Part shown: one piece after another, positions 1-10,283 of the stretch
Layout: each line of letters opens with the position of its first letter
How positions within the stretch are numbered: position 1 is the stretch's first letter
Notes under the pieces: model-generated
The model's input: the letters and a program-made list of their open reading frames with translations, nothing else
Databases searched by the model: none
Told to the model about the DNA's origin: nothing
Translations under genes and position numbers: made by a program
Assembly (NCBI RefSeq): GCF_021029445.1
Contig: NZ_CP072610.1
Location: forward strand, 558,001-622,000
Direction: 5' to 3'
Length of the DNA: 64,000 nucleotides
Source: Pseudomonas wenzhouensis
GTDB lineage: Bacteria; Pseudomonadota; Gammaproteobacteria; Pseudomonadales; Pseudomonadaceae

Positions 1-1
1 T

Positions 2-1084
2 GTGGGCTTTGGTTGGACGCTGTTCGGTTTCGACCCGACGCCCTTCAGTTTCGCCTTCACGCTGGTGGCATTTTCCTGGCTGATCGTTGGTGTGCGCCTG
101 TTCGATCTGCTGCCGGTGGCGCGTCACCTGTTGCTCGATGCCCTGCTCGACCCGGTGCTGGTGATCGATCCGCAAGGGCGGGTGGTCGAGGCCAACCCCG
201 CGGCGCTGAAATTGGCGGGCCTGCAGACAGGATGGGCGGGAACCCAGCTCGGAGAATGGCCGGTCTTCGGCGCAGATCTGCAGCAACTGCTGCATGAACG
301 CGACAATCTCGAGGGTCAACCACTGACCCTGACCAGTGCTGCGCGTTACTACGAAGTGCGCGTGCGGGCCATCCAGCGCACCACGCGCCATGGTCCGGCC
401 TTGCTCGGCCATATGCTCTACATCCGCGATGTCACGCAGCGCCATCTCAGTGAACTCAAGTTGGCCGAGGCGCTGGCGCTCAGTGAAGAGCGGCTGCGCA
501 CCATCAGCAGCCTGCACGAGCAATTGCGTGAGCAGGCGCTGTGCGATCCGTTGACCGGGTTGTACAACCGCCGTTATCTGGATGAGTTCTTCGCCCGCGA
601 ACTGGCCCGGGCGCAGCGCGAAAGTCTCCCGCTGGCACTGGCCCTGATCGACCTCGACCATTTCAAACGGCTCAACGACGAGAGTGGTCACCTGGCCGGT
701 GACGACGTACTCAAGGCCGTGGCGCAGCACCTGCAGGACAACCTGCGCAGCACCGATGCGGTATTTCGTATCGGTGGCGAGGAGTTTCTGCTGATCCTGC
801 CAGGCGCCGATCCGCGTGAGGCCTGCGAGCGTCTGCAAGCGATCTGCGCGCAGCTGGCCGCGCGCGAAATCGCCAGCCGTGGCGGTGATCAGCGCATCAC
901 CCTGTCTGCCGGCCTGGCGCATTGGCCCGAGCAGGGGCAGGCGCTCGATGAGTTGTTGCAGGTCGCCGATGCCGCGCTGTATCAGGCCAAACGCGACGGG
1001 CGCAACCGTGTCTGCGACCTGCTGGTAGAGGGCAATCTCAGCCATCCATCCCGGCAGGCAGCATTGCGCGGCGACTCGGGTTAA
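2..1084 (+). CDS. Membrane diguanylate cyclase, PAS-GGDEF (5' end missing)
   Basis: The reading frame is open to the window edge, so the N-terminus is missing. The first ~40 visible residues resemble the end of a 7TM histidine-kinase-type sensor region (hydrophobic helix, then a [14 protein letters not shown] segment). A PAS domain follows (~42-148), then a short helical linker and a GGDEF domain (~180-340). The active-site motif is GGEEF at visible residues 258-262. An RSTD sequence lies five residues upstream and fits the RxxD inhibitory site, so product inhibition by c-di-GMP is expected. It should make c-di-GMP from two GTP at the inner membrane; the PAS ligand is unknown. No EAL domain is present. 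It ends 35 nt before fbp. Confidence 0.88.
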   Translation: MGFGWTLFGFDPTPFSFAFTLVAFSWLIVGVRLFDLLPVARHLLLDALLDPVLVIDPQGRVVEANPAALKLAGLQTGWAGTQLGEWPVFGADLQQLLHERDNLEGQPLTLTSAARYYEVRVRAIQRTTRHGPALLGHMLYIRDVTQRHLSELKLAEALALSEERLRTISSLHEQLREQALCDPLTGLYNRRYLDEFFARELARAQRESLPLALALIDLDHFKRLNDESGHLAGDDVLKAVAQHLQDNLRSTDAVFRIGGEEFLLILPGADPREACERLQAICAQLAAREIASRGGDQRITLSAGLAHWPEQGQALDELLQVADAALYQAKRDGRNRVCDLLVEGNLSHPSRQAALRGDSG

Positions 1085-1119
1085 ACTGCGCGCGATTTTT
1101 TCCCTTTCCGGAGCCGTCC

Positions 1120-2127
1120 ATGTCCCGCGTCACCCTGAGCCGCTACCTGATCGAGCAGACTCGCAGCCACAATACCCCGGCCGACCTGCGTTTCCTTATC
1201 GAAGTCGTGGCACGGGCCTGCAAGGCGATCAGCCATCAGGTCTCCAAGGGCGCCCTCGGCGGCGTGCTGGGCAGCCTGGACAGCGAGAACGTGCAGGGCG
1301 AAGTGCAGAAGAAACTCGATGTTATCTCCAACGAGATCCTCCTCGAAGCCAACGAATGGGGCGGCCACCTGGCCGGCATGGCCTCCGAGGAAATGGACAA
1401 CGCCTACCAGATCCCCGGCAAGTACCCGAAAGGCGCCTATCTGCTGGTATTCGACCCGCTGGACGGCTCCAGTAACATCGACGTCAACGTCTCGGTCGGC
1501 ACCATCTTCTCGGTGCTGCGCTGCCCCGAGCGCAATGGCGAGACCGGTGATCTTGGCGAAGAAGCCTTCCTCCAGCCCGGCACCCAGCAGGTCGCCGCCG
1601 GCTATGCGATCTACGGCCCGCAGACCATGCTCATGCTGACCATGGGCGATGGCGTCAAGGGCTTCACCCTGGACCGTGAACTGGGCAGCTTCGTACTCAC
1701 CCACGACACCATCAAGGTGCCGGAGTCGACCAAGGAATTTGCCATCAACATGTCCAACCAGCGCCACTGGGAAGCGCCGGTGCAGCGCTACGTCTCCGAG
1801 CTACTGGCCGGTGAGACCGGGCCGCTGGGGCGTAACTACAACATGCGCTGGATCGCCTCGATGGTGGCCGACGTGCACCGTATCCTCACCCGTGGTGGTG
1901 TGTTCATGTACCCGCGCGATGGACGTGATCCGTCGATGCCAGGCAAGCTGCGCCTGATGTACGAGGCCAACCCGATGGCGATGATCATCGAGCAGGCCGG
2001 TGGCGCTGCCACTGACGGCAGCCAGCGCATCCTCGATATCCAGCCCACTTCCCTGCACCAGCGTGTGCCGGTGTTCCTTGGCTCCAAGGAAGAAGTGCTG
2101 CGTATCACCGCCTACCACCGCAGCTGA
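1120..2127 (+). CDS. fbp: Fructose-1,6-bisphosphatase class 1
   Basis: This 335-residue protein has the length of class I FBPases. It carries the metal-binding signature [10 protein letters not shown] from about residue 112. It hydrolyses fructose-1,6-bisphosphate to fructose-6-phosphate in the cytoplasm, the committed gluconeogenic step in Pseudomonas, which grows mainly on organic acids and lacks phosphofructokinase. The ATG is preceded by CCGGAG at a good distance. The gene appears to be transcribed alone; the next gene starts 160 nt downstream. Confidence 0.97.
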   Translation: MSRVTLSRYLIEQTRSHNTPADLRFLIEVVARACKAISHQVSKGALGGVLGSLDSENVQGEVQKKLDVISNEILLEANEWGGHLAGMASEEMDNAYQIPGKYPKGAYLLVFDPLDGSSNIDVNVSVGTIFSVLRCPERNGETGDLGEEAFLQPGTQQVAAGYAIYGPQTMLMLTMGDGVKGFTLDRELGSFVLTHDTIKVPESTKEFAINMSNQRHWEAPVQRYVSELLAGETGPLGRNYNMRWIASMVADVHRILTRGGVFMYPRDGRDPSMPGKLRLMYEANPMAMIIEQAGGAATDGSQRILDIQPTSLHQRVPVFLGSKEEVLRITAYHRS

Positions 2128-2289
2128 GCCTCTGCGGCCGCCCGCTCTTGAGAGTGGGTGGCTGCCACTTTGGCTGCACATCGTTCGCAGCCATGCGGGG
2201 GAACCCGTACCGGTATCTGCACTCCAAGCGGGCAAGTCGTCGCCGGCTATGCCAAGCTTGCTGGCACCTTCCCATCAGGAGCCTCATCC

Positions 2290-2541
2290 ATGTCGATGCG
2301 TATCGTCGCGTTGCTTGCCTGCTGTCTGCTTGCCGCGTGCAGCAAGGTCAATCAGGAAAACTACGCCAAGCTCAAAGCGGGCATGAGCAAGCAGGAGGTG
2401 GAGAGCCTGCTCGGTGCGCCGGGCGAGTGTGCCGGTGCGCTGGGCATGACCAGTTGTACCTGGGGCGATGACAAGGCCTATATCAGCGTCCAGTATGCCG
2501 GGGACAAGGTCATGTTGTTCTCCGGCAAGGGACTCAAGTAA
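2290..2541 (+). CDS. Small lipoprotein, SmpA/OmlA (BamE)-like fold
   Basis: An 83-residue protein starts at ATG 2290 behind an AGGAG-like sequence. The N-terminus is a lipoprotein signal with lipobox LAAC, giving lipid-modified Cys17. The mature part has the pattern YAKLKAGMSKQEVESLLG followed by a short beta-rich end, typical of small SmpA/OmlA-type outer-membrane lipoproteins. The frame stays open upstream to 2158, but only the 2290 start gives the signal peptide. It lies 12 nt before the lipocalin gene and is probably co-transcribed. The function is unknown. Confidence 0.8.
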   Translation: MSMRIVALLACCLLAACSKVNQENYAKLKAGMSKQEVESLLGAPGECAGALGMTSCTWGDDKAYISVQYAGDKVMLFSGKGLK

Positions 2542-2553
2542 ACAGGAGCTTCC

Positions 2554-3096
2554 ATGCGTTCGATCCTAATCGCCAGTGCCATTCTCGCCCTTGCCGGTTG
2601 CGCCAATTCCGGCACTGGCAGTATTCCCAAACCGCCACCGCAGACCATGCAGGTCGATCTGCAGCGCTACCAGGGCACCTGGTACGAACTGGCACGCTTG
2701 CCGATGTTCTTCCAGCGCAACTGCGTGCAGTCCGAGGCGCACTATGGGCTGCGTGACGATGGCCGCATCGACGTGACCAACCGTTGCCGCGACAAGGACG
2801 GTGAATGGATTGAGGCCAAGGGTTTTGCCGAGCCGCAGGTCGAAGGCAAGACCGACAAACTGTGGGTGCGCTTCGACAACTGGGCCAGCAAGATCCTGCC
2901 GATCAAGGGCGACTACTGGGTGATCTACCGCGACGAGGATTACCGTGTGGCGCTGGTTGGCCACCCGGAGCACAAGTACCTGTGGCTGCTGTCGCGCACC
3001 CCGGAAGTAGATCAGCAAACCCGTGACAAGCTGCTCGAAATTGCGCGCGAGCAGGGTTACGTGACCTCGGACCTGATCTGGCGCCAGGCCGACTGA
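2554..3096 (+). CDS. blc: Outer-membrane lipoprotein lipocalin
   Basis: The 180-residue protein has a lipoprotein signal with lipobox LAGC (Cys16). The lipocalin signature follows: YQGTWYELARLPMFFQ near residues 40-55, then NRCRDKDG and a late DYRVALVGHPEHKYLWLLSRTP strand. Bacterial Blc proteins bind lysophospholipids or fatty acids on the inner face of the outer membrane and are linked to envelope stress. AGGAGCTTCC precedes the ATG. It probably forms a two-gene unit with the preceding lipoprotein. A REP-like palindrome begins 8 nt after its stop. Confidence 0.92.
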   Translation: MRSILIASAILALAGCANSGTGSIPKPPPQTMQVDLQRYQGTWYELARLPMFFQRNCVQSEAHYGLRDDGRIDVTNRCRDKDGEWIEAKGFAEPQVEGKTDKLWVRFDNWASKILPIKGDYWVIYRDEDYRVALVGHPEHKYLWLLSRTPEVDQQTRDKLLEIAREQGYVTSDLIWRQAD

Positions 3097-3103
3097 GGCA
3101 CCT

Positions 3104-3162
3104 GTAGCCCGGATGCAATCCGGGGGAATCCAGAAGGTATCCCCGGATTGCATCCGGGCTAC
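3104..3162. repeat. REP-like palindrome, family A, copy 1
   Basis: Two perfectly complementary 22-nt arms (3104-3125 and 3141-3162, beginning GTAGCCCGGATGCAATCC) flank a 15-nt loop. Similar arms recur at 19095-19153 and 51414-51476. It lies between the 3' ends of the convergent blc and lipoprotein genes, where it could also act as a transcription barrier. Confidence 0.85.
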
Positions 3163-3165
3163 GGA

Positions 3166-3603
3166 TCACTCCCAATCCAGGCGCGCGAGCTTCCATTCGC
3201 CGTCGTCGAGCCACCACTCCAGTTTCACCGAGTAGTGCCGCGCACTATCGGGGATCAACCCTTCGGCGCCGGTGAGGGCGACCTGCGCTTCGGTATGCCC
3301 CTTGCTGCTGATCGCCGCGTCGATCCAGCTGTTCTTGCCCAGGGCGAGCACCTTGATGTTCTTGTGGCGCAGAAACAGCAGGGTCATGGTGCGTTTGGCC
3401 CACTCGCGGTCAAGCTCTTGACGGGCCAGGAAGTCGCCATGCAACTGGTCCAGCACCGCGCCGGTGCTCTTGGCCTCGATATTGTCCTGCAACTGCTGCA
3501 CGGCGGCTTCCAGTGCAGCCTGCGGGTCGTCACGACCGCCACAGCCGACGAGCAGGAGGGTGAGGGTCATGAACAGCGACCAGGACAGATGACGCATCGA
3601 CAT
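3166..3603 (-). CDS. Hypothetical lipoprotein
   Basis: The start at 3603 is chosen because AAGGAAG lies 8 nt upstream and the protein then opens with a short lipoprotein signal (MSMRHLSW..., lipobox LVGC). The product is 145 residues. A helical segment follows the Cys (QAALEAAVQQLQDNIEAKS), with WAKRTMTLLFLRHKNI and a C-terminal beta region containing VKLEWWLDDGEWKLARLDWE. The layout suggests a small periplasmic NTF2/SnoaL-like or DUF4864-like fold, but I cannot name a family. It is convergent with blc and divergent from pip. Confidence 0.8.
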   Translation of the reverse strand: MSMRHLSWSLFMTLTLLLVGCGGRDDPQAALEAAVQQLQDNIEAKSTGAVLDQLHGDFLARQELDREWAKRTMTLLFLRHKNIKVLALGKNSWIDAAISSKGHTEAQVALTGAEGLIPDSARHYSVKLEWWLDDGEWKLARLDWE

Positions 3604-3680
3604 GCTGAACTTCCTTTTCATGGTTATGATGCCAGGCAGAGCGGACACGGCAGTTGTAGCCCAGCCAACAGGAGCCAACC

Positions 3681-4652
3681 ATGCAGACTTTGTATCCGGA
3701 GATCAAACCCTACGCACGCCACGAGCTGGCGGTCGAGGCGCCGCACGTGCTGTACGTCGACGAGAGCGGCTCGGCGGATGGGTTACCGGTGTTGTTCATC
3801 CATGGTGGTCCCGGTGCCGGCTGTGATTCTGCCAGCCGCCGCTATTTCGATCCGGCACTGTATCGCATCGTCACCTTCGACCAGCGCGGCTGTGGCCGTT
3901 CCACGCCCCACGCGAGCCTGGAGAACAACACCACCCAGGCGCTGATCGGCGATATCGAGCGTATTCGCGAGCACCTGGGGATCGACAAGTTCGTGCTGTT
4001 CGGTGGCTCCTGGGGTTCCACCCTGGCGCTGGCCTATGCGCAAACGCATCCACAGCATGTGCACGGGCTGATTCTGCGCGGCATCTTCCTGTGCCGGCCG
4101 CAGGAGTTCAGCTGGTTCTACCAAGAAGGCGCCAGCCGCCTGTTCCCCGATTACTGGGAAGACTACGTCGCACCGATTCCGCCTGAGGAGCGTGGCGATC
4201 TGATGCAGGCTTTCTACAAACGCCTGACCGGGGCCGACCAGATCGCCCAGATGCACGCGGCCAAGGCCTGGTCGACCTGGGAAGGGCGCACCGCCACCCT
4301 GCGCCCCAATACCCAGGTGGTCGAGCGCTTCAGCGAGGCGCACCGGGCGCTGTCCATCGCTCGTATCGAGTGCCACTACTTCGTCAACGACGCCTTCCTC
4401 GAACCCAATCAGCTGCTCCGTGACATGCCGAAGATCGCCCACCTGCCGGGCATCATCGTGCATGGCCGCTATGACGCCATCTGCCCGCTGGACAACGCCT
4501 GGGCGCTGCACCAGGCCTGGCCCAACAGCGAGCTGCAGATCATCCGCGATGCCGGCCACTCGGCGGCGGAGCCCGGTATCACAGATGCACTGATGCGCGC
4601 GGCTGAACACATGGCCCGGCGTCTGCTCGACCTGCCGCCGGAGGATGCATGA
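3681..4652 (+). CDS. pip: Proline iminopeptidase
   Basis: A 323-residue alpha/beta hydrolase of peptidase family S33. It shows the oxyanion-loop HGGPGAG near residue 35 and nucleophile elbow GGSWGS, with Ser110 as the probable nucleophile. A catalytic Asp lies in GRYDAICPL and the His in DAGHSAAEP. It removes N-terminal proline from peptides in the cytoplasm. A clear AGGAG precedes the ATG. Its last codons overlap dtd by 4 nt (ATGA), so translation of the two is probably coupled. Confidence 0.96.
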   Translation: MQTLYPEIKPYARHELAVEAPHVLYVDESGSADGLPVLFIHGGPGAGCDSASRRYFDPALYRIVTFDQRGCGRSTPHASLENNTTQALIGDIERIREHLGIDKFVLFGGSWGSTLALAYAQTHPQHVHGLILRGIFLCRPQEFSWFYQEGASRLFPDYWEDYVAPIPPEERGDLMQAFYKRLTGADQIAQMHAAKAWSTWEGRTATLRPNTQVVERFSEAHRALSIARIECHYFVNDAFLEPNQLLRDMPKIAHLPGIIVHGRYDAICPLDNAWALHQAWPNSELQIIRDAGHSAAEPGITDALMRAAEHMARRLLDLPPEDA

Positions 4653-5086
4653 AGCTGTTGATCCAGCGCGTGACCGGCGCACGGGTAGAGGTTGACGGCG
4701 AAGCCGTGGGCAGCATCGATCAGGGGCTGCTGGCACTGATTGGCATCGAGCCTCAGGACGACCAGGCCAGCCTCGGCCGCGCCCTGCACAAGCTGCTCAA
4801 CTACCGGGTATTCAGCGATGAAGCGGGCAAGATGAACCGCTCGCTGAGTGACGTACAAGGCGGACTGTTACTGGTTTCGCAATTTACCCTGGCCGCCGAC
4901 ACCAAGAGCGGCATGCGCCCCAGCTTCTCCAGCGCCGCGCCGCCAGCCCAGGGCGCTGCGTTGTTCGATGCCCTGGTGGAAATGGCCAGGGCCCAGCACC
5001 CGCAGGTCGCCACCGGGCGCTTCGGTGCCAATATGCAGGTGCATCTGGTCAACGATGGGCCGGTGACCTTTCTGCTCGAGGTCTAG
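4649..5086 (+). CDS. dtd: D-aminoacyl-tRNA deacylase
   Basis: This 145-residue protein has the normal length for DTD and both active-site motifs: SQFTLAAD in the middle and the C-terminal GPVTFLLEV (the Gly-cisPro region). It hydrolyses D-amino acids and glycine mischarged onto tRNAs as a proofreading step. It is translationally coupled to pip through the ATGA overlap. Confidence 0.97.
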   Translation: MKLLIQRVTGARVEVDGEAVGSIDQGLLALIGIEPQDDQASLGRALHKLLNYRVFSDEAGKMNRSLSDVQGGLLLVSQFTLAADTKSGMRPSFSSAAPPAQGAALFDALVEMARAQHPQVATGRFGANMQVHLVNDGPVTFLLEV

Positions 5087-5152
5087 CGCTAGTTTGGGGG
5101 CGCGAATGCTGGGGGCTTGAACGTTTCGCGAGCAGCGCCCGCTTCTGAGCAG

Positions 5153-5178
5153 GGTGGACAACACGAAGCTTGTCCACC
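5153..5178. repeat. Hairpin between convergent dtd and rsmE (palindrome family C)
   Basis: Perfect 9-nt arms GGTGGACAA (5153-5161) and TTGTCCACC (5170-5178) enclose an 8-nt loop. It lies between the convergent 3' ends of dtd and rsmE. There is no T-run, so it looks more like a REP-type palindrome than an intrinsic terminator. A related, weaker copy is at 11492-11517. Confidence 0.6.
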
Positions 5179-5188
5179 ATCCGAGGTA

Positions 5189-5899
5189 CTAGAACAATCT
5201 GGCCAGCAACGCAGGCACCGCCGTTTCCACCCGCAGAATGCGCTCGCCCAGTTGCACCGGTTGCAGGCCGGCAGCGTCGCGCAGCAGATCGACTTCATAA
5301 GGGATCCAGCCGCCTTCCGGGCCGATGGCCAGGGTTACCGGCTGCTCGACGGCACGTGGGCAGGCTGGGTAATCACCCGGGTGACCGGTCAGGCCGAGGG
5401 TTCCCGCCGCCAGCGCCGGCAGGCGATCCTCGACGAAGGGCTTGAAGCGCTTCTCGATGCTCACCTCGGGCAGCAGCGTGTCGCGCGCCTGCTCCAGGCC
5501 GAGGATCAGTTGTTCGCGAAGCGCTTCGGCATCGAGGAATGGTGTCTGCCAGAAGCTTTTCTCCACACGATAGCTGTTGACCAGTACCAGGTGCGCCACG
5601 CCCATGGCGCTGACCGTTTGCAGCACACGCTTGAGCATCTTCGGGCGGGGCAGGGCGAGGACCAGGGTCAACGGCAGCTTGGCCGGTGGCGGTTGGTCGA
5701 GGCTGACCGTCAGTTCGGCATGTTCGGCATCCAGGGCAGTCAGGCAGCCTTCACCCATCAGTCCGCCAAGGCGACCGACGCGCAAACGGTCACCGGCTTC
5801 GGCACGATGCACCTCATGCAGATGCTTCAGGCGTCTGCCGCTGAGGCGAACCCGATCGACCCCGATGAAATCGGCGTCTTCCAGCAGCAGCAGGTTCAC
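5189..5899 (-). CDS. rsmE: 16S rRNA m3U1498 methyltransferase
   Basis: With the GTG start at 5899 the protein is 236 residues, the usual RsmE length ([13 protein letters not shown]...). The frame is open further upstream, but those residues read as out-of-frame tatC. The SPOUT knot signatures are present: [17 protein letters not shown] and [11 protein letters not shown]. It methylates N3 of U1498 in 16S rRNA using SAM. Its start overlaps the tatC stop as GTGA, so it is probably the last gene of the tat transcript. Confidence 0.95.
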   Translation of the reverse strand: MNLLLLEDADFIGVDRVRLSGRRLKHLHEVHRAEAGDRLRVGRLGGLMGEGCLTALDAEHAELTVSLDQPPPAKLPLTLVLALPRPKMLKRVLQTVSAMGVAHLVLVNSYRVEKSFWQTPFLDAEALREQLILGLEQARDTLLPEVSIEKRFKPFVEDRLPALAAGTLGLTGHPGDYPACPRAVEQPVTLAIGPEGGWIPYEVDLLRDAAGLQPVQLGERILRVETAVPALLARLF

Positions 5900-6690
5900 G
5901 ACAGCGGTGCGGGCGGTTGGTCTTCGGGCTTGGCGTCTTCTTCGCTCTGTTCCTCGTCGCGCTTGCGCTTGACCATGGCGCCAGCCAGTACGCCGGCCTC
6001 GAACAGCAGCCACATCGGTACCGCCAGCAGGGTCTGCGAGAACACGTCAGGTGGCGTCAGCAGCATGCCGACCACGAAGCAGCCAACGATCACGTAGGGG
6101 CGGCTCTTGCGCAGCGTGGCCACGTCGACGATACCGACCCAGAGCAACAGGAAGGTGGCAATGGGGATTTCGAACGCCACGCCAAAGGCGAAGAACAGGG
6201 TCAGGACGAAATCCAGGTACTGACCAATGTCGGTCATCATCGCCACGCCTTCCGGGGTCACGCTGGCGAAAAAGCCGAACATGATCGGGAACACCACGAA
6301 GTAGGCGAAGGCCATCCCGGCGTAGAACAGGAAGATGCTGGAGATCAGCAGCGGCACCGCGATGCGTCGTTCGTGGGTATACAGGCCCGGCGCGATGAAG
6401 CCCCAGGCCTGATGCAGGATCACCGGCATGCCAAGAAACAGCGCGCACATCAGGGTCAGCTTGAATGGCGTGAGAAACGGCGAGGCGACGCCGGTGGCGA
6501 TCATCGTCGCGCCTTCCGGCAGGTAGGCACGCAATGGCGCCGCCACCAGTGCATAGATGTCCTGGGCGAAGTAGAACAGCCCGGCGAAGATCAGCAGGAT
6601 GATCACCACGCAGCGCAGCAGGCGCGTACGCAGTTCGGTCAGGTGCGAGACCAGAGGCATTTCCTGGTCGGCGTCCGGCAGTTTGCTCAT
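5896..6690 (-). CDS. tatC: Sec-independent translocase subunit TatC
   Basis: A 264-residue, six-helix inner-membrane protein. The N-terminal cytoplasmic segment [15 protein letters not shown] is the conserved region that recognises the twin-arginine signal peptide. The charged C-terminal tail ([12 protein letters not shown]...) is long. TatC forms the receptor complex with TatB and recruits TatA to export folded proteins. It overlaps tatB by 4 nt upstream and rsmE by 4 nt downstream. Confidence 0.98.
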   Translation of the reverse strand: MSKLPDADQEMPLVSHLTELRTRLLRCVVIILLIFAGLFYFAQDIYALVAAPLRAYLPEGATMIATGVASPFLTPFKLTLMCALFLGMPVILHQAWGFIAPGLYTHERRIAVPLLISSIFLFYAGMAFAYFVVFPIMFGFFASVTPEGVAMMTDIGQYLDFVLTLFFAFGVAFEIPIATFLLLWVGIVDVATLRKSRPYVIVGCFVVGMLLTPPDVFSQTLLAVPMWLLFEAGVLAGAMVKRKRDEEQSEEDAKPEDQPPAPLS

Positions 6691-7028
6691 GGCTGGGGAT
6701 TCTTGTCCTGGGCGGCGGGCGCTGGCGGCTCGACGCCGGTCTTGTCGTCGTGGCTGCCCGGCTTGAGGTTGGCGGTGTCGAGGATGTCCTGCTTCATCGC
6801 CTTCATTTCCCGTTCCAGTTCGAGGATGCGCTCGTTGTGCAACTGACGACGGATTTCGTCGGCGCCGATTTCACGCTCTACCTCGGCCTTGATCGAGTTG
6901 AAACTGCGCTTGATCCGCCCGATCCACAGCCCGGCCGTACGCACTGCCTCGGGCAGGCGTTCGGGGCCGAGCACCACCAGAGCTACCAGGCCAACCAGCA
7001 GCAGTTCGCTGAAACCGATTTCGAACAT
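6687..7028 (-). CDS. tatB: Tat translocase subunit TatB
   Basis: A 113-residue protein with the N-terminal membrane helix [20 protein letters not shown] and the LGPERLP hinge. An amphipathic charged helix and a Pro/Lys-rich tail follow. The E in FSELL and the PERLP motif separate it from TatA. It starts 3 nt after the tatA stop and overlaps tatC by 4 nt. Confidence 0.97.
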   Translation of the reverse strand: MFEIGFSELLLVGLVALVVLGPERLPEAVRTAGLWIGRIKRSFNSIKAEVEREIGADEIRRQLHNERILELEREMKAMKQDILDTANLKPGSHDDKTGVEPPAPAAQDKNPQP

Positions 7029-7031
7029 GGC

Positions 7032-7265
7032 TCAGTCTTTCTTCGCCGGCTCTTCGACCTTGCGTGCCTGGGCGTCGATGGTCTGGCCCTTGGGCTCCTC
7101 GACCGCGGGCTTGTCGGCCTCGGCATTGTCCATCGACTTGCGGAAGCCCTTGATCGCGTCGCCCAGATCAGCACCCAGGTTTTTCAGGCGCTTGGTGCCG
7201 AACAGCATGACCACGATGAGCAGGATGATCAGAAGTTGCCAGATGCTGATGCCGCCGAAACCCAT
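7032..7265 (-). CDS. tatA: Tat translocase subunit TatA
   Basis: The start at 7265 gives a 77-residue protein, [20 protein letters not shown], with the TatA hinge [15 protein letters not shown]. TatA oligomerises to form the protein-conducting assembly. The frame is open upstream to 7415, but that part overlaps hisE coding and has no TatA similarity. It is first of tatABC and lies 23 nt after hisE, so it could be in the same transcript as hisIE. Confidence 0.97.
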   Translation of the reverse strand: MGFGGISIWQLLIILLIVVMLFGTKRLKNLGADLGDAIKGFRKSMDNAEADKPAVEEPKGQTIDAQARKVEEPAKKD

Positions 7266-7288
7266 GGTGTGTACTCCGTTGTGAAGGT

Positions 7289-7624
7289 TTATTCGGATTG
7301 CGGTCGCGCGGCTTTTTCCGCGTGGCCGGAGAGGCCGAAACGACGATCCAGTTCGTCCAGCACGGCCTGCGGATGCTGGCCGAGAGCGGCAAGCATGACC
7401 AGGCTGTGGAACCACAGGTCGGCAGTTTCGTAGATCAGGTCCTGACAGTCACCGCTGACGGCGGCGTCCTTGGCGGCGAGGATGGTTTCCACCGATTCCT
7501 CGCCGACCTTTTCCAGAATCTTGTTCAGGCCCTTGTGATACAGGCTGGCGACGTAGGAGCTCTCGGACGCTGCGCCCTTGCGCGCTTCCAGTACGTCGGC
7601 CAGGCGGCTCAGGGTGTCACTCAT
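7289..7624 (-). CDS. hisE: Phosphoribosyl-ATP pyrophosphatase
   Basis: 111 residues from ATG 7624 ([16 protein letters not shown]). It contains the MazG-like HisE motifs [14 protein letters not shown] and [17 protein letters not shown]. It hydrolyses PR-ATP to PR-AMP in histidine synthesis. The start overlaps the hisI stop by 8 nt, as expected for coupled translation; an ATG five codons earlier (7639) is an alternative. HisE and HisI are separate proteins here, unlike the fused HisIE of enterics. Confidence 0.95.
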   Translation of the reverse strand: MSDTLSRLADVLEARKGAASESSYVASLYHKGLNKILEKVGEESVETILAAKDAAVSGDCQDLIYETADLWFHSLVMLAALGQHPQAVLDELDRRFGLSGHAEKAARPQSE

Positions 7625-8015
7625 GGCTGTGTCCTGCATAGATGGCGTGCGGGTCTTTCAAAACGGCATCGACGGTTTTCCAGGCGCCGTTCTCGTAGAC
7701 CCGGTAGAAGCAGCTCTCACGCCCGGTGTGGCAGGCGATGCCGCCCAGTTGCTCGACCATCAACACGATGACGTCGGCGTCGCAGTCCAGGCGCAACTCG
7801 TGCAACTTCTGCACGTGGCCGGACTCCTCGCCCTTGCGCCACAGCTTGCCACGCGAACGTGACCAGTAGATGGCGCGCTGTTCGCTGACGGTAAGAGTGA
7901 GGGATTCGCGGTTCATCCAGGCCATCATCAGAATGCGGCCGGTCTGGTGATCCTGGGCGATGGCCGGCACCAGGCCGTCTTCGTTCCAGTGGATTTCGTC
8001 GAGCCAATCGTTCAT
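7617..8015 (-). CDS. hisI: Phosphoribosyl-AMP cyclohydrolase
   Basis: A 132-residue protein with HisI signatures [10 protein letters not shown] and [20 protein letters not shown], plus metal-binding residues in [13 protein letters not shown] and [14 protein letters not shown]. It opens the adenine ring of PR-AMP to give ProFAR. It overlaps hisE by 8 nt and starts 70 nt after the ubiB stop. Confidence 0.97.
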   Translation of the reverse strand: MNDWLDEIHWNEDGLVPAIAQDHQTGRILMMAWMNRESLTLTVSEQRAIYWSRSRGKLWRKGEESGHVQKLHELRLDCDADVIVLMVEQLGGIACHTGRESCFYRVYENGAWKTVDAVLKDPHAIYAGHSHE

Positions 8016-8085
8016 CGCTGTTCCAAATCTGCCGGGGCTACCGGGCTGTCAATCCGTCAAGTGTGCCAGTGCCGTGGCTGCCTGG

Positions 8086-9669
8086 CTATCGGCGCAATAC
8101 CAGATAGAGGCCGGCACCGAGCATCAGCCAGGCCGGCCAGGCCGCCAGCAGCGGGGCGAGCCCCTGCACGGCACCGGCGCCGATCAATGCCGCGCCAAGC
8201 AGGCGCAGCGGCCATTGTGCGCCCAGGGTGGCGGGTTGGCTGGCGGGCTGCTGTTGCAAGCGCTCCAGGGTGTCGCGGGCGATCTGCGACAAGTGCGGTA
8301 CCTGCTCGGCCTGCTGCTGCAGGTTGCGCAGCAGGTGCAGCGGGCTGATGCGCTCGCGCATCCAGCGTTCGAGGAAGGGCTGGGCGGTGCTCCACAGATC
8401 GAGATCCGGGTAGAGCTGACGACCCAGGCCTTCGATGTTGAGCAGGGTTTTCTGCAGCAGCACCAGTTGCGGCTGTACTTCCATGTTGAAGCGCCGCGCG
8501 GTCTGGAACAGGCGTAGCAGCAACTGGCCGAAGGAGATGTCCTTCAGGGGACGCTCGAAGATCGGTTCGCACACGGTACGGATCGCCGCCTCGAACTCGT
8601 TGACCTTGGTGTCGGCCGGCACCCAGCCCGAGTCGATGTGCAACTGCGCCACCTTGCGGTAGTCGCGCTTGAAGAAGGCGATCAGGTTGCGCGCCAGGTA
8701 GTCCTGATCCTCGTCGGTGAGGCTGCCTATGATGCCGCAGTCGATGGCGATGTACTGCGGGCTCCAGGGCGTGCGGGTGCTGACGAAGATGTTGCCGGGG
8801 TGCATGTCGGCGTGGAAGAAGCTGTCGCGAAACACTTGGGTGAAGAAGATTTCCACGCCACGTTCGGCAAGCAGTTTCATGTCGGTACGTTGGTCGGCCA
8901 GGGTCGCCAGATCGGTCACCGGGATGCCGTAGATGCGCTCCATCACCAGCACCTGATGGCGGCACAGATCCCAGTACACCTGCGGCACGTAGAGCAGAGG
9001 CGAGCCGTCGAAGTTGCGCCGTAACTGGCTGGCGTTGGCCGCCTCACGCAACAGGTCAAGTTCGTCGTAGATGGTTTTTTCGTAGTCGCTGACCACCTCC
9101 ACCGGGCGCAGGCGACGGGCATCGGCGGAAGCTTTCTCGGCGACGCGGGCGATCAGGAACAGCCAGGCCAGATCCTGACGGATGATTGGCTTGAGGCCCG
9201 GGCGTACCACCTTGACCACCACCTGTTCGCCGGTCTTGAGCTGTGCGGCATGCACCTGTGCCACCGAAGCCGAGGCCAGCGGCTGGCTGTCGAAACGGGC
9301 GAACAGCTCGCTCACCGGGGCGCCCAGTTGGCGCTCGATCAGGGCGATGGCCTGGTCTTCCGGGAAGGGCGGCACCTGATCCTGCAGGCGTGCCAGCTCG
9401 TCGGCGATATCCGGCGGTAGCAGGTCGCGACGGGTGGAGAGCAACTGGCCGAACTTGATGAAGATCGGCCCCAGATCCTCCAATGCCAGGCGCAGGCGTG
9501 CGCCACGCGAAAGGTCGAGCGGCTTGCGCGGCAGCCAGCGCCATGGCAGCAGCCAGGACAGCGCCCGCAGCCAGAAAGGCAGCGGTAGTGCGAGGAGCAG
9601 ATCGTCCAGTTGGTAGCGAATGACCACGCGCTTGATGCGCAACAGACGGCGAACGGCAAGCAGCTTCAT
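8086..9669 (-). CDS. ubiB: Ubiquinone biosynthesis kinase-like protein UbiB
   Basis: 527 residues, an atypical ABC1/ADCK-family kinase. The KxGQ motif ([12 protein letters not shown]) lies near residue 70, with the Ala-rich loop [17 protein letters not shown] as catalytic loop and AIDCGIIG in place of DFG. Two hydrophobic stretches at the extreme C-terminus (after ~490) are the expected membrane anchor. UbiB is thought to support lipid handling for coenzyme Q assembly rather than to be a classical protein kinase. It overlaps ubiJ by 4 nt. Confidence 0.97.
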   Translation of the reverse strand: MKLLAVRRLLRIKRVVIRYQLDDLLLALPLPFWLRALSWLLPWRWLPRKPLDLSRGARLRLALEDLGPIFIKFGQLLSTRRDLLPPDIADELARLQDQVPPFPEDQAIALIERQLGAPVSELFARFDSQPLASASVAQVHAAQLKTGEQVVVKVVRPGLKPIIRQDLAWLFLIARVAEKASADARRLRPVEVVSDYEKTIYDELDLLREAANASQLRRNFDGSPLLYVPQVYWDLCRHQVLVMERIYGIPVTDLATLADQRTDMKLLAERGVEIFFTQVFRDSFFHADMHPGNIFVSTRTPWSPQYIAIDCGIIGSLTDEDQDYLARNLIAFFKRDYRKVAQLHIDSGWVPADTKVNEFEAAIRTVCEPIFERPLKDISFGQLLLRLFQTARRFNMEVQPQLVLLQKTLLNIEGLGRQLYPDLDLWSTAQPFLERWMRERISPLHLLRNLQQQAEQVPHLSQIARDTLERLQQQPASQPATLGAQWPLRLLGAALIGAGAVQGLAPLLAAWPAWLMLGAGLYLVLRR

Positions 9670-10283
9670 GCGTCGGGCTTATGGGCAGAGGTGAGGCGCT
9701 CGATGCGTGCTTCCAGGCGGTCGAGGGCGAGTTTCAGTTGATCCAGCTCGGCGAAGCGCACATCGGCCTCGCGTTGACCGACCAGGGTGCGTGACTCTTC
9801 GGCCAGGTAGTCGGCCAGATCCTGATTGAGGCTCGCGGCGCCGTGGCTGGCGAAATGGACCCGGCTGCGCAGGTGGCCGGCGAGCAGGGTCGTGGCCACC
9901 GGGCCGAGCCAGCGCGAGACTTCGTATTCCCAGTCCAGCTCCAGATCCTGAAGTATCCCGGCCAGTTGCAGCAGCGCCGCACTGTCGCCTTCGAGCGACA
10001 CCTCGGGGCGATGCAGCACGGCGGTTTTCTCGCGGCTCAGGGCCAGGCGCGCCAGGCTGGCGGCAGGCGCCGTGAGTGTGCAATCGGCGGGTGCATGCCA
10101 TTGCGACGCCAGTTGCAGGCCATCGCCGCTGGGCAGGATGAACAGTTCCAGTGCCGGGCTTTGGCAGTGCACGGCGATGACCTTGCCGGCCAGCGCCTGC
10201 AGGCGTGGCAGCGCCGTGCCGTCGAGGCGCAGGACGCGATTGAGCCCCGTTTCGACGCCCGCAAGCAGCCCGGTCAGCAGCAT
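9666..10283 (-). CDS. ubiJ: Ubiquinone biosynthesis accessory factor UbiJ (SCP2 domain)
   Basis: 205 residues from ATG 10283 ([21 protein letters not shown]). An SCP2-type lipid-binding domain covers roughly the first 110 residues, and a helical coiled-coil end ([21 protein letters not shown]) follows. UbiJ assembles the soluble Ubi complex with UbiK. Its start overlaps the ubiE stop by one base (TGATG) and its stop overlaps the ubiB start, giving a tight ubiE-ubiJ-ubiB unit. Confidence 0.93.
   Translation of the reverse strand: MLLTGLLAGVETGLNRVLRLDGTALPRLQALAGKVIAVHCQSPALELFILPSGDGLQLASQWHAPADCTLTAPAASLARLALSREKTAVLHRPEVSLEGDSAALLQLAGILQDLELDWEYEVSRWLGPVATTLLAGHLRSRVHFASHGAASLNQDLADYLAEESRTLVGQREADVRFAELDQLKLALDRLEARIERLTSAHKPDA

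Noticed and set aside
5900..6013. A longer RsmE starting at 6013
   Set aside because: The extra Arg-rich residues are tatC read in another frame; the GTG at 5899 gives the family length.
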